From Bradyrhizobium sp. 195 (lineage in GTDB: Bacteria > Pseudomonadota > Alphaproteobacteria > Rhizobiales > Xanthobacteraceae), in the NCBI RefSeq assembly GCF_023101665.1, contig NZ_CP082161.1:2542001-2606000 (forward strand): a stretch of 64,000 nt of DNA. Direction: 5' to 3'. This document shows, one piece after another, positions 19,990 to 29,437 of this stretch. The notes below the pieces were generated by a model. That model was not told the DNA's origin. It searched no databases and saw only the letters and a list, made by a program, of their open reading frames with translations. The translations under genes and the position numbers were made by a program. Position 1 is the first letter of the stretch. Each line of letters begins with the position of its first letter.

Positions 19990-21720
19990 ATGCACGAGCT
20001 CATTCGCGACATCACTCTCTGTATTCTGTTTGCCTGGATGCTGGGCCTGCTCGCCCATTTCTCCCGGCAGCCGCTGATCCTGGCCTATCTTATCGCCGGC
20101 TTTTGCATAGGTCCATTCGGCGCCGGCTGGGTCCACTCGCAGGAATCGATCAGCGTCATCTCCGAGCTCGGCCTGATCTTCATGCTGTTCATGATCGGTC
20201 TGGAGATCGACCTGAAGAAGATCGTACGGGCGGGAAAGGTGATCCTGTTCGCGGCGGGCGGCCAGCTGCTCGGCGGCTGCCTGCTCGGGGTGTTGTTCTT
20301 CGTCGGCATCGGCCTGTCGCTCGGCGGGGGTCACTTCGATGCGGTCTATCTCTGCGTCGCCTGCGCGCTGTCGAGCACCGTGATCATCGTCAAGGTGCTC
20401 TACGAGAAGCGCGAGCTCGACACGCTGCCGGGGCGCATCACGCTCGGCGTGCTGGTGCTTCAGGACATCTTCGCCATCCTGTTCCTGGCGGTGCAGCCGA
20501 GCCTTGCCAATCTGCAGGCCAGCGTCATCCTGCTCTCGATCGGCCGCGTCGCGGTGCTGGTCACCGCCGCGCTGCTGGTCAGCCGCTACGTGCTGCCGCG
20601 GCTGTTCCATCAGATCGCCCGGCGGCCCGAGCTGATTCTGCTCGGGGCGCTGGCCTGGTGTTTCCTCGTCGCCGAGACCGCCGAGCGGCTGTCGCTGTCG
20701 CGCGAGATGGGCGCCCTGATCGCCGGCGTCTCGCTCTCGACCTTTCCCTACGCGCTCGACGTCACCGCCAAGGTCACAACGCTCCGCGACTTCTTCATTA
20801 CCCTGTTCTTCGTCGCGCTCGGCATGACCATTCCCATTCCCGGCCTCTCCGTGATCGGGCTGGCGCTGATGATCGCGGCCTTCACGGTCGTGAGCCGCCT
20901 CGTCACCACCTTCACGCCGCTCTATCTGATGAAGCAGGGCCTGCGCGCCAGCCTGTTGCCGGCGCTGAACCTCGCGCAGATTTCCGAGTTCTCGCTGGTG
21001 GTGATCCAGACCGGCGTCGCCGATCACCATATCGGGGCGCAGACGGCGAACGCGGCCTCCTTCGCCTTCGTGGTGCTCGCCGTGCTCTCGACCTTCGCGA
21101 TGAGCCGCAGCGACGAGATCACCCGCTGGGCGATCGGCCCCTTGAAGCGGATCGGCCTGCGCGACCTCGACCATGGCAATGGCCATGCCGAGGAGGGGCA
21201 CGAGGGCGGCCATGGCGAGGCCCGCCGGATCGTCATCCTCGGCTTTTTCCGGGCGGCGAGCGCGCTGCTGGCCGAGATCGAGCGGCAGACGCCGGTGCTG
21301 CTCGAGCAGATCACCGTGGTCGACTTCAACCCCAATGTGTACCAGACCCTGATTTCGCGCGGCTTGCACGTGATCTACGGCGACATCAGCAATGTCGATA
21401 CCCTGCTCCATGCCGGCATCGCCAAGTCCGAGATGATCATCCTCAGCGTGCCGGATTCGCTGCTGAAAGGCGCCACCAACGAGAAGCTGGTCCGCCACGT
21501 CCGCGCGCTCAATCCAACCGCCTTGATCGTAGCCACGGCCGACCTCCTGGCCGACGTCGGCGCGCTCTACGAGGCCGGCGCCAGCTACGTCACCGTGACC
21601 CGGCTCAGCGATGCCCACGAGCTGTTCACGGTGATCGAAGCCGCCCAGGCCGGCCTTCTGGCCGACAAGCGCGCCGAGCTCGATCAGCGGCTCGGCGAAC
21701 GGCGCGAAGTGCTGCCGTGA
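19990..21720 (+). CDS. CPA2-family cation/proton antiporter with RCK (TrkA-N) domain
   Basis: 576 residues. The first 390 form the monovalent cation:proton antiporter-2 fold with about 12 membrane segments (AYLIAGFCIGPFG, LIFMLFMIGLEID, LSSTVIIVK, LALMIAAFTV). After a His-rich linker (DHGNGHAEEGHEGGHGE, about 398-414) comes a cytoplasmic Rossmann RCK/TrkA-N domain (RIVILGFFRAASALLAEIE; VYGDISN-type turn). This is Kef/YbaL-like, so K+ efflux coupled to H+ uptake is likely. ATG 19990 starts MHELIRDITLC; no strong ribosome binding site. The linker histidines could sense pH or metal (inference). Confidence 0.9.
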   Translation: MHELIRDITLCILFAWMLGLLAHFSRQPLILAYLIAGFCIGPFGAGWVHSQESISVISELGLIFMLFMIGLEIDLKKIVRAGKVILFAAGGQLLGGCLLGVLFFVGIGLSLGGGHFDAVYLCVACALSSTVIIVKVLYEKRELDTLPGRITLGVLVLQDIFAILFLAVQPSLANLQASVILLSIGRVAVLVTAALLVSRYVLPRLFHQIARRPELILLGALAWCFLVAETAERLSLSREMGALIAGVSLSTFPYALDVTAKVTTLRDFFITLFFVALGMTIPIPGLSVIGLALMIAAFTVVSRLVTTFTPLYLMKQGLRASLLPALNLAQISEFSLVVIQTGVADHHIGAQTANAASFAFVVLAVLSTFAMSRSDEITRWAIGPLKRIGLRDLDHGNGHAEEGHEGGHGEARRIVILGFFRAASALLAEIERQTPVLLEQITVVDFNPNVYQTLISRGLHVIYGDISNVDTLLHAGIAKSEMIILSVPDSLLKGATNEKLVRHVRALNPTALIVATADLLADVGALYEAGASYVTVTRLSDAHELFTVIEAAQAGLLADKRAELDQRLGERREVLP

Positions 21721-21880
21721 GGGCGCCCGGCCGCCTTCCTCTCCGGCTGTCTGCGCCTATATTTCTGGCATCTTCGGTGCAAGTCTGCCCGCCGCCCGGA
21801 ATATGTGGTTGCGTCCAGGACACTAGCGTCCCGGCCCAAGTCCGGCTAAGCCTCCCGGCATAACCGATAGAGATTGGGAC

Positions 21881-22957
21881 ATGCCCGATAGCGTTCAGGA
21901 AGTCTTGCAGGCCTTTGCCCGGGGTGAGCTCGTAGTCGTCACCGACGACGAGGACCGTGAGGGCGAGGGCGATCTGATCGTCGCCGCCTCGCTCTGCACC
22001 GCCGAGAAGATGGCGTTCATCATCCGCCACACCTCCGGCATCGTCTGCGCGCCCGTGACGACCGAGGATGCGCGCCGTCTGCGGCTCGATCCGATGGTGG
22101 CCCATAACGATTCCGCGCACACCACTGCGTTCACGGTGTCGATCGACTACAAGCCCGATGGCGGCACCGGCATTTCCGCCGAGGAGCGCGCCTCGTGCTG
22201 CCGCGCGCTGTCCAATCCCAATGTCGGCGCCAACGATTTTGCCCGGCCCGGCCACATCTTCCCGCTGATCGCCAAGGATGGCGGCGTGCTGCTGCGCTCG
22301 GGCCATACCGAGGCCGCCGTCGATCTCTGCAAGCTCTCCGGCCTGCCGCCGGTCGGCGTCATCAGCGAATTGATGAACGACGACGGCAGCGTGATGAAGG
22401 GCGAGCAGGTCGCCCGCTTCGCCGCCCAGCACAAGCTCAAGCATGTGACCATTGCGGACATGATCGCCTACCGCCAGGCGCGCGAAAAGTTGATCGAGCG
22501 GGTCTCGACCTTCGTCACCGAAAGCCCGATCGGACCCTTGCAAGGCTATGCCTACCGTTCGCCGTTCGATTCCATTGCCCACGTCGCTTTCGTCTATAAT
22601 GGTGTCGGCGACGGCAAGAACGTGCTGACGCGCTTTCACAAGCCGAACATCGTCAAGGACATCTTCACTGGGCACAAGCGCATGGCGGCTGTGCTCGAGC
22701 ATTTCAAGAAATCCGGCCGTGGGGTGCTGGTTTACTTGCGCGACGGCGCGGCCGGCGTCCCCGTGGCGGCGCTGCCGGACGAGTCGGCGACGGAGGCCGA
22801 CCGCAACCGCCAGTGGCGCGAAGTCGGCGTCGGCGCGCAGATATTGCGCGACCTCGGTGTCACCTCGATCCGGCATCTGACCTCCTCGGTCCACGACTAC
22901 AAAGGCTTGTCGGGCTTCGGAATCGAGATCGTCGCCAACGAGCAGCTTGAGAGCTGA
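21881..22957 (+). CDS. ribB: 3,4-dihydroxy-2-butanone-4-phosphate synthase with degenerate RibA-like half
   Basis: 358 residues. Residues 1-200 are a complete RibB domain making the four-carbon unit of riboflavin from ribulose 5-phosphate: VVVTDDEDREGEGDLIVAAS for metal and substrate, PGHIFPLIAKDGGV and GHTEAAVDLCKL. Residues 210-358 align in outline with GTP cyclohydrolase II, but the zinc cysteines and the usual catalytic segment are absent (NVLTRFHKPNIVKDIFTGHK in their place). The second activity is therefore probably lost and another RibA must exist elsewhere. No FMN riboswitch was recognised upstream. Confidence 0.9.
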   Translation: MPDSVQEVLQAFARGELVVVTDDEDREGEGDLIVAASLCTAEKMAFIIRHTSGIVCAPVTTEDARRLRLDPMVAHNDSAHTTAFTVSIDYKPDGGTGISAEERASCCRALSNPNVGANDFARPGHIFPLIAKDGGVLLRSGHTEAAVDLCKLSGLPPVGVISELMNDDGSVMKGEQVARFAAQHKLKHVTIADMIAYRQAREKLIERVSTFVTESPIGPLQGYAYRSPFDSIAHVAFVYNGVGDGKNVLTRFHKPNIVKDIFTGHKRMAAVLEHFKKSGRGVLVYLRDGAAGVPVAALPDESATEADRNRQWREVGVGAQILRDLGVTSIRHLTSSVHDYKGLSGFGIEIVANEQLES

Positions 22958-22967
22958 CACGCGGTCT

Positions 22968-23080
22968 CATTCCGGGATGGCGCTGAAAGTGCCAGACCCG
23001 GACGTCGTAGAGGCGAGGAGATTCCGGGTTCGACGCTCCGGGCCGCACTTGCGCGGTCCCGTTGCGTCGCCCCGGAATGA
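22968..23080. repeat. Intergenic repeat (CATTCCGGG...CCCCGGAATGA family), copy 1
   Basis: Runs from CATTCCGGG to CCCCGGAATGA and includes the internal mark GATTCCGGGTTCGACGC. Related copies lie at 26503-26604 and 62726-62830. It occupies most of the gap between ribB and the glutaryl-CoA dehydrogenase gene. Confidence 0.75.
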
Positions 23081-23165
23081 CCGAACCAGGATGCAATTGC
23101 ACTTGTTGCCGCGGCGCTTTACTTTGTCGGGCAAATTTTGACGGAACCAGACGAAAGGACGTTTC

Positions 23166-24380
23166 ATGAGCGTGCGCCCTCAGACCAAGGACAAGCCGGC
23201 TGCGGCTTCTTTCCAGTGGGACGATCCATTCCTGCTCGACGAGCAGCTGACCGAAGATGAGCGCATGGTGCGCGACACCGCCCGCGCCTACGCCCAGGAC
23301 AAGCTGCTGCCGCGCGTCACCAAGGCGTATCTCGAGGAGAAGACCGACCGCGAGATATTCAACGAGATGGGTGAGCTCGGCCTGATCGGCATCACGCTGC
23401 CGGAAGAATATGGCTGCGCCAATGCGAGCTACGTCGCCTATGGCCTCGTCGCGCGCGAGATCGAGCGGGTCGATTCCGGCTATCGCTCGATGAATTCGGT
23501 GCAGTCCTCGCTGGTGATGTACCCGATCTACGCCTATGGCGACGAGAACCAGCGCAAGAAGTACCTGCCGAAGCTCGCCAGCGGCGAGTGGGTCGGCTGC
23601 TTCGGCCTGACCGAGCCCGATGCCGGCTCCGACCCGGCCGGCATGAAGACCCGCGCCGAGAAGGTCTCGGACGGCTATCGCATCACCGGCAGCAAGATGT
23701 GGATCTCGAACGCGCCGATCGCCGACGTGTTCGTGGTCTGGGCCAAGTCGGCCGCGCACGACAACCAGATCCGCGGCTTCGTGCTGGAGAAGGGCATGAA
23801 GGGCCTGTCGGCGCCCAAGATCGGCGGCAAGCTCTCGCTTCGTGCCTCCATCACCGGCGAGATCGTGATGGACGGCGTCGTGGTTCCCGAAGACGCGCTG
23901 CTGCCCAACGTCTCGGGCCTGAAGGGGCCGTTCGGCTGCCTCAACCGCGCCCGCTACGGCATCTCCTGGGGCGCGCTTGGCGCCGCCGAGGACTGCATGC
24001 ATCGCGCGCGCCAGTACACGCTCGACCGCAAGCAGTTCGGCAAGCCGCTCGCCGCGACCCAGCTGGTGCAGAAGAAGCTCGCGGACATGGAGACCGAGAT
24101 CGCACTCGGCCTGCAGGGCTCGCTTCGCGTCGGCCGCTTGATGGACGAGGGCAAGTTCGCGCCCGAGATGATCTCGATCATGAAGCGCAACAATTGCGGC
24201 AAGGCCCTCGACATTGCCCGTGTCGCCCGCGACATGCACGGCGGCAACGGCATCTCGATCGAGTATCACGTGATGCGCCACGTCCATAACCTCGAGACCG
24301 TCAACACCTACGAGGGCACCCACGACGTCCACGCCCTGATCCTGGGTCGCGCCATCACGGGTATTCAGGCGTTTTTCTGA
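23166..24380 (+). CDS. gcdH: Glutaryl-CoA dehydrogenase
   Basis: 404 residues, standard length. FAD-dependent acyl-CoA dehydrogenase that oxidises and decarboxylates glutaryl-CoA to crotonyl-CoA in lysine and aromatic degradation. Landmarks: [38 protein letters not shown], the [15 protein letters not shown] helix, MHGGNGIS and the C-terminal [20 protein letters not shown]. The catalytic base is Glu383 in YEGTHD. The [13 protein letters not shown] and [14 protein letters not shown] segments fit GcdH better than short-chain acyl-CoA dehydrogenases. It stands alone between two repeat elements. Confidence 0.92.
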   Translation: MSVRPQTKDKPAAASFQWDDPFLLDEQLTEDERMVRDTARAYAQDKLLPRVTKAYLEEKTDREIFNEMGELGLIGITLPEEYGCANASYVAYGLVAREIERVDSGYRSMNSVQSSLVMYPIYAYGDENQRKKYLPKLASGEWVGCFGLTEPDAGSDPAGMKTRAEKVSDGYRITGSKMWISNAPIADVFVVWAKSAAHDNQIRGFVLEKGMKGLSAPKIGGKLSLRASITGEIVMDGVVVPEDALLPNVSGLKGPFGCLNRARYGISWGALGAAEDCMHRARQYTLDRKQFGKPLAATQLVQKKLADMETEIALGLQGSLRVGRLMDEGKFAPEMISIMKRNNCGKALDIARVARDMHGGNGISIEYHVMRHVHNLETVNTYEGTHDVHALILGRAITGIQAFF

Positions 24381-24411
24381 GCCCTAGAACGAGCGTGGTT
24401 GATATGCTCCG

Positions 24412-24508
24412 CTGGATCGTCCGCGAAAGCGGACGATCCAGTATTCCAGAGACCTAGCCTTCGCCACAAACGCCTCGGCGTACTGGATACCCCGCCTTCG
24501 CGGGGTAT
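24412..24508. repeat. Two-hairpin intergenic repeat, copy 1
   Basis: Hairpin 1 has arms CTGGATCGTCCGC (24412-24424) and GCGGACGATCCAG (24429-24441) with loop gaaa. Hairpin 2 is ATACCCCGC-cttc-GCGGGGTAT (24487-24508). Between them CCAGTA (24438-24443) can pair with TACTGG (24481-24486). A second copy at 32763-32858 keeps both hairpins with different but complementary stem bases. Confidence 0.8.
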
Positions 24509-24547
24509 GACGGCGAGGGTTGGGGCAGCAGTGCGCAGGAAGTCCCC

Positions 24548-25465
24548 ATGTCCGACAATGACGATGTCCCGTTCAACCGCAACTTTCCGCTGAAAGCCGG
24601 CATCGTCGAGGAGGTCCGACCCGGCGTGCGCCGCGTGCTCTGTAACAATCCGAGCCCGTTCACCTTCACCGGCACGGTCAGCTACATCGTCGGCAACGGC
24701 AACGTCGCGATCATCGATCCCGGTCCTGATGATGCGGCGCATGCGGCTGCGCTGCTCGATGCCGTGCGCGGCGAGACGGTGAGCCATATCTTCGTCACCC
24801 ACACCCATCGCGACCATTCGCCGAACACCGCGCGGATCAAGCAGGCGACAGGGGCGCCGGTCTATGCCGAAGGCCCGCACCGGGCCTCGCGCCCACGTTT
24901 CGAGAGCGAGAAGCACAATCCGGAATCCGGCGCCGACCGCGATTTCGCACCGGACGTCAGCCTCGCACATGGCGACGTCGTCGAAGGTGATGGCTGGCGG
25001 CTTGAGGCCGTGGCGACGCCGGGGCACACCGCCAATCATCTGGCATTCGCCTGGCCGGAGCGAAAGTTCAACTTCGTCGGCGATCACGTGATGGGCTGGT
25101 CCACCTCGATCGTGGCGCCGCCCGACGGCTCGATGACCGACTACATGGACTCGCTCGACCGGCTCGCCGCACGCGAGGAAGACCTCTATTTCTCCGGCCA
25201 CGGCCCCGAGATTCCCGACGGCCAGCGCTTCGTGCGCTTCCTGATCCGTCACCGCAAGGCGCGTGAGGCCTCGATCCTGCACCGCCTCGCCAAGGGCGAG
25301 ACCGACATCCCGACCATGGTGCGCGCGATCTATATCGGCATCGATCCGAGGCTCACGACGGCGGCAGGTTATTCGGTGTTGGCGCACCTGGAAGACCTGG
25401 TCGCCCGCGGCGTGGTCGCGACCGAGGGCGATCCGGTGATCGGCGGGACCTACAGGATGGCTTAG
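24548..25465 (+). CDS. MBL-fold metallohydrolase (LACTB2-like)
   Basis: 305 residues. Binuclear zinc hydrolase with the signature THTHRDHSPN (about residues 82-91), the later metal ligands in TPGHTANHLAF, NFVGDHVMGW and YFSGHGPE, and a C-terminal winged-helix-like tail (VLAHLEDLVARGVVATEGDP). This layout matches beta-lactamase-like protein 2 relatives, some of which are nucleases or thioester hydrolases. Substrate unknown. The ATG at 24548 follows the two-hairpin repeat. Confidence 0.85.
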   Translation: MSDNDDVPFNRNFPLKAGIVEEVRPGVRRVLCNNPSPFTFTGTVSYIVGNGNVAIIDPGPDDAAHAAALLDAVRGETVSHIFVTHTHRDHSPNTARIKQATGAPVYAEGPHRASRPRFESEKHNPESGADRDFAPDVSLAHGDVVEGDGWRLEAVATPGHTANHLAFAWPERKFNFVGDHVMGWSTSIVAPPDGSMTDYMDSLDRLAAREEDLYFSGHGPEIPDGQRFVRFLIRHRKAREASILHRLAKGETDIPTMVRAIYIGIDPRLTTAAGYSVLAHLEDLVARGVVATEGDPVIGGTYRMA

Positions 25466-25530
25466 GGCGAATGGCGAATAGGGAGTAGCGAATAGGAAAG
25501 GTGGCTTCCACTCGCTATTCGCCATTCGCC
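25466..25530. terminator. Long inverted repeat, probable bidirectional terminator
   Basis: GGCGAATGGCGAATAG (25466-25481) is the perfect reverse complement of CTATTCGCCATTCGCC (25515-25530), with smaller GAATAG/CTATTC copies inside. It starts at the last base of the MBL gene and ends 5 bases before the convergent DUF1499 stop. It is also likely a repeat family. Confidence 0.65.
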
Positions 25531-25535
25531 ATTTG

Positions 25536-26390
25536 CTACTTCTTCACTGTCTTTGCCGGTGCCTTCGGCGGAGCGACCGGCGTCTTCTTCACCGGTTTGA
25601 GCGCGTCGGCGTCGGCCGCGGTGTTGAGATCGTCGATGAATTTCTTGACGCGCGCGGCGTTGCTGCCGAGATCGCTGTCGAAATTGCGCGAGGCCGAGCG
25701 GATATCGACGCGGGAATCATCGCCATCCGCCACGAACCTTATCGAAACGTCCTCGCGAAAACCCATGATTGGCGTGCGCGCCACCGCCTCGATGCGGCCG
25801 ATTCGGCGCGGTGGCTGCGGTGCGCGCTCGTCGATGACGATCCATTTGCGCTTGTTGACGAGCTGCAGCGCGATCGCATAGGCGCGGTCGACGGAAATCT
25901 CGAGCTCGACCGGCTCGATATCAGGGTAGAAGTGGCGCTGCTGCTCCGCCGAATAGAGGCCGGCATAGACCGCGCTGTTGGTGCCCTCGCCGGTGCGCAG
26001 GCGCGCCAGCGCCTCGAAACGCGGAGGATCGATCGGGTCGGTGGTGATGTCGTGGATCGCCGGCAGCTTGCGATATTGCAGGCCGAGATAGGCGGGGTAG
26101 GCGAGGATCGCCCCGTCGATCAGCAAGGCGAGCAGGATGCGCGCCATGCCGCGCGAGCCATTCTGCCAGATCGCAGCGAAGCCGGCGAGCCCGAACAGGA
26201 TCGAGAGGCCGGCGATCGCGAGGCCGCCGAGGAAGGTCGCAAGCGCCGGCTTCGGCTCCAGGAAATCGAAGCGGACGATGATGACCGACACCACCACCGC
26301 CACCACCGCGAACACAGCCAGATTGCGCGCCCAGCTCGCGAGGCTGGACACGGGCTCCGACTGATAGGGAGCGGAAAACCTGCGGGCCAT
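25536..26390 (-). CDS. DUF1499 membrane-anchored protein
   Basis: 284 residues with three hydrophobic N-terminal segments (about 20-40, 50-75 and 80-105), then a soluble DUF1499 domain (about 125-260: ITTDPIDPPRFEAL, DRAYAIALQLVNKRKWIVID, SIRFVADGDDSRVDIRSASR) and a Lys/Pro/Ala-rich tail. DUF1499 proteins are widespread and uncharacterised. ATG 26390 is the first start before the membrane part. No strong ribosome binding site is seen. Confidence 0.85.
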   Translation of the reverse strand: MARRFSAPYQSEPVSSLASWARNLAVFAVVAVVVSVIIVRFDFLEPKPALATFLGGLAIAGLSILFGLAGFAAIWQNGSRGMARILLALLIDGAILAYPAYLGLQYRKLPAIHDITTDPIDPPRFEALARLRTGEGTNSAVYAGLYSAEQQRHFYPDIEPVELEISVDRAYAIALQLVNKRKWIVIDERAPQPPRRIGRIEAVARTPIMGFREDVSIRFVADGDDSRVDIRSASRNFDSDLGSNAARVKKFIDDLNTAADADALKPVKKTPVAPPKAPAKTVKK

Positions 26391-26502
26391 CGAGTGAGCT
26401 CTGCCGGAGTTTTGGAGCGATGCCGGCCGATTTGGCGCGACGATGGGTCGTTGAGACCACGGCGCGGGAGCAAATTCAAGGGTGACCGGACTGTTACGGC
26501 CC

Positions 26503-26604
26503 GTCATTCCGGGGCGATGCGAAGCATCGAACCCGGAATCTCGAGATTCCCCGGTGCGCAATTGCGCACCTGAGGTCTGGTCCTTCGGACCATCCCGGAA
26601 TGAC
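26503..26604. repeat. Intergenic repeat (CATTCCGGG...CCCGGAATGAC family), copy 2
   Basis: Starts GTCATTCCGGGGCGATGCG and ends CATCCCGGAATGAC; inside is GAACCCGGAATCTCGAGATTCC. Related to the copies at 22968-23080 and 62726-62830. It lies between the convergent-side ends of DUF1499 (upstream part) and the acyl-CoA ligase. Confidence 0.75.
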
Positions 26605-26620
26605 GGTGTGTACTTAGGCT

Positions 26621-28249
26621 TTACGCCGCCGCGTTCGGGAAGCGGTAATCCTTGAACTGGTCGCGCAGCGCCGTCTTCAGGATCTTGCCGGTGGCGGTAT
26701 GCGGAATACCCTCGACGAAGGCGACGTCGTCCGGCATCCACCATTTGGCGATCTTGCCGTCCATGTATTTCAGGATGTCCTCGCGCGTGGCCTGCTGGCC
26801 CTGCTTGAGCTGCACGATCAGGAGCGGCCGCTCGTCCCATTTGGGGTGGAAGATGCCGATCACGGCAGCTTCCGCCACCGCCGGATGGCCGACCGCGAGA
26901 TTTTCGAGGTCGATCGAGGAGATCCACTCGCCGCCGGACTTGATGACATCCTTGGAGCGGTCGGTGATCCGCATGTAGCCGTCCTCGTCGATGGTCGAGA
27001 CGTCGCCGGTGTCGAAGAAGCCCTCCTCGTCGAGGATGTCAGTATCCACCCGGTAATAGGCCTTGGCGACGGCCGGGCCGGCAACCTTGAGGCGGCCGAA
27101 GGTCTTGCCGTCCCAGGGCAGCTCTTTGCCGGCATCGTCGGTGATCTTCATCTCGACCGCGAAGGGCGCATAGCCCTGCATCTGCAGCACGTCGAGCCGC
27201 GCATCGCCGGTGGCGTTCTGGAATGGCGGCTTCAGCGCCGCGACGGTGCCGATCGGGCTCATCTCGGTCATGCCCCAGGCGTGACGCACGTTCGAGCCCA
27301 TGTCGAGGAAGGCCTTGATCATCGAGCGCGGCATCGCCGAGCCGCCGCAGATCACCATCTTCAGGTCCGGCAGCTTGAGATTATTGGCCGCCATGTGCTG
27401 GAGCAGCATCAGCCACACCGTCGGCACGCCGGCAGTGTGCGTCACCTTCTCGGTCGAGAGCAGCTCATACACCGAGGCGCCGTCGAGCTTGGCGCCGGGC
27501 ATGACCAGCTTGGTGCCCTGCGAAGGGGCGGAGAAGGCGATGCCCCAGCTGTTGGCATGGAACAGCGGAACCACCGGCAGCATTGTCTCGGACGCGCTCG
27601 TGCCGAGGGCGTCGACATTGTTGGCCATCAGCGCGTGCAGCACATTGGAGCGATGCGAATACAGCACACCTTTCGGGTCGCCCGTCGTGCCCGACGTGTA
27701 GCACATCGCGGCTGCCGTGTTCTCGTCAAAGTCCTTCCATTTGAATTCGCCGTCGGCCTCGGCAATCCAGTCCTCGTAGGCGACCACATTCTTCAGCGTC
27801 GTCTGCGGCATGTGCGCCTTGTCGGTCAGCACGACGTAGCGCTCCACGCTTGTCAGCTTGTCGGCGATCTTCTCCAGGACCGGTACGAAGGTGATGTCGG
27901 TCATCACGATGCGGTCCTGCGCATGGTTGATGATCCAGGCGATCTGCTCGGGGAAAAGGCGGGGATTGACGGTATGGCAGATGGCGCCGATCCCCATGAT
28001 GCCGTACCACACCTCGAGATGGCGCCAGGTGTTCCAGGCAATCGTTGCGACACGGTCGCCGAGCTTGATGCCGTCGCGCTCCAGCATCTGCGAGACCTTG
28101 AGCGCGCGCTTGTGGATCTCGGCGTAATTGGTGCGGTGAATCGGTCCCTCGACCGAGCGTGTAACCACCTCCTGCTTGCCATGAATCCTGGCGGCGTGTT
28201 CGATGATCCGGTGGCAGAGCAGGGGCCAATCTTGCATCAAACCAAGCAT
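26621..28249 (-). CDS. Fatty acid/acyl-CoA ligase (AMP-forming)
   Basis: 542 residues, ANL superfamily. The P-loop is [16 protein letters not shown], the A5 motif [11 protein letters not shown]7/A8 read [20 protein letters not shown] and [14 protein letters not shown], and A10 has HTATGKILK with the adenylation lysine. It activates a carboxylate with ATP and CoA; medium to long chain acids are most likely from overall similarity to FadD3/AlkK-like enzymes. Start 28249 gives [11 protein letters not shown]; an internal ATG at 28237 (MQDWPLL) is also plausible. Confidence 0.9.
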   Translation of the reverse strand: MLGLMQDWPLLCHRIIEHAARIHGKQEVVTRSVEGPIHRTNYAEIHKRALKVSQMLERDGIKLGDRVATIAWNTWRHLEVWYGIMGIGAICHTVNPRLFPEQIAWIINHAQDRIVMTDITFVPVLEKIADKLTSVERYVVLTDKAHMPQTTLKNVVAYEDWIAEADGEFKWKDFDENTAAAMCYTSGTTGDPKGVLYSHRSNVLHALMANNVDALGTSASETMLPVVPLFHANSWGIAFSAPSQGTKLVMPGAKLDGASVYELLSTEKVTHTAGVPTVWLMLLQHMAANNLKLPDLKMVICGGSAMPRSMIKAFLDMGSNVRHAWGMTEMSPIGTVAALKPPFQNATGDARLDVLQMQGYAPFAVEMKITDDAGKELPWDGKTFGRLKVAGPAVAKAYYRVDTDILDEEGFFDTGDVSTIDEDGYMRITDRSKDVIKSGGEWISSIDLENLAVGHPAVAEAAVIGIFHPKWDERPLLIVQLKQGQQATREDILKYMDGKIAKWWMPDDVAFVEGIPHTATGKILKTALRDQFKDYRFPNAAA

Positions 28250-28314
28250 TCCGACGTTCCTCCGAGAATTCGCTGGGCGCGTTGTCGCTCTCAGCGTTGG
28301 GCCAAAGAATTGTC

Positions 28315-29400
28315 ATGAGTTTTAGCCTGCCGGACTTTCGCCGCAAATGGTCTTGTCGCGGCTATATGTCCGCTGGCGCGGCAATGGTTACCGCTGCGCT
28401 CGGGCTGTCGCTCGTGCTCGCCGAAAGGGCAGAGGCGCGAAAACATGCTTCCCCGCTGGATATCTTCGGTATCGCCACACCACGGCCGCGCGTAGCGGTT
28501 CATTCCGCCAAGATCCCGCTGCCGAGACCGCGCCCCGAGGAGGCGCCCAAAGCATCGGACGAGGCTCCGCCGGAAACTGACGGCAAGCCTTCTCCGGACA
28601 AGCCCGGCCCCGACAAGCCTGCCGAGGTTGCGCAGCCGCCCCAGAAGCCGCTCTCGGCCTGCCGTCTCGCGCTGACCGAGGAGATCGCGATCGCGCCCTC
28701 AATTCCGGATATCCGCGGCCCCGGCGCCTGCGGCGGCGAGGATCTGGTGCGGCTGGAAGCCGTCGTGCTGCCGGACAAGCGCAAGGTGACGGTCAAGCCG
28801 GCGGCGATTCTCCGCTGCACCATGGCGTCCGCGATCGCTGATTGGCTGCGCAAGGACATGGTGCCGCTGGCCACCAGCCTCGGCTCGACCATCAGCGAAC
28901 TCGACAATTTCGATTCGTTCGAGTGCCGCGGCCGCAACCGCGTCGTCGGCGCGATGCTGTCGGAGCACGGCAAGGCCAATGCGATCGACGTCCGCGCCAT
29001 CAAGCTGGCCAACGGGCAATCGATCGGCCTTACCGACCGCACCATGACGCGCGAGGTGCGTGAGCGCGTGCTGCACTCGGTCTGCGCGCGGTTTTCCACG
29101 GTGCTCGGTCCGGGTTCGGACTGGTACCACGAGGACCATATCCATCTCGACTTGGCGCAGCGGCGTAACGACTACCGGATCTGCCAGTGGAACGTCTGGG
29201 ATCCGCTGCCACAGGTCGCTCCGCTGCTGCCGGCGGAACGCCCCGAGGAGGCGCCGCCACGCGAGGTCGCGGCCAAGCCCGAGGCAAAGGACGGAGCTGA
29301 CGACGAGGCGGCGGAGAAGGCTCCAGCACCTGCGGAAAAGCCGGCGGCCAATGGCGGCAAGTCCCGGCCGCACAAGCCGGCAACAAAAAAGCGCCGGTGA
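28315..29400 (+). CDS. Extensin-like C-terminal domain protein (LAS metallopeptidase fold)
   Basis: 361 residues. Exported: a hydrophobic segment (MSAGAAMVTAALGLSLVLA) lies at residues about 18-36. A Pro/Lys-rich spacer leads to an extensin-like_C domain (about 115-300) with Cys pairs and the zinc-site pattern SEHGKANAIDV ... WYHEDHIHLDL, as in D-Ala-D-Ala carboxypeptidase/LAS enzymes, so a cell-wall peptidase role is likely. The C-terminus is a long Ala/Glu/Pro/Lys tail. The ATG at 28315 is used; the ATG at 28366 would start directly at the hydrophobic segment. Confidence 0.8.
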   Translation: MSFSLPDFRRKWSCRGYMSAGAAMVTAALGLSLVLAERAEARKHASPLDIFGIATPRPRVAVHSAKIPLPRPRPEEAPKASDEAPPETDGKPSPDKPGPDKPAEVAQPPQKPLSACRLALTEEIAIAPSIPDIRGPGACGGEDLVRLEAVVLPDKRKVTVKPAAILRCTMASAIADWLRKDMVPLATSLGSTISELDNFDSFECRGRNRVVGAMLSEHGKANAIDVRAIKLANGQSIGLTDRTMTREVRERVLHSVCARFSTVLGPGSDWYHEDHIHLDLAQRRNDYRICQWNVWDPLPQVAPLLPAERPEEAPPREVAAKPEAKDGADDEAAEKAPAPAEKPAANGGKSRPHKPATKKRR

Positions 29401-29413
29401 AACCGGCGCTTTT
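29387..29413. terminator. Bidirectional terminator overlapping a stop codon
   Basis: AAAAGCGCCGGT (29387-29398) and ACCGGCGCTTTT (29402-29413) form a perfect 12-base stem with a 3-base loop. The TGA of the extensin-like gene (29398-29400) lies at the tip. A-runs and T-runs on both sides let it serve both convergent genes. Confidence 0.85.
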
Positions 29414-29437
29414 GGATCTCAGAGATTCAGGAGGCGA

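Noticed and set aside
19923..21863. 646-codon + strand frame overlapping the antiporter in another register
   Set aside because: It is Arg/Pro-rich with no recognisable domain, while the frame from 19990 gives a complete antiporter with RCK domain.
21721..21880. Possible FMN riboswitch in front of ribB
   Set aside because: The conserved FMN aptamer blocks (such as the GGGCAGGGT-type segment) are absent in this leader.
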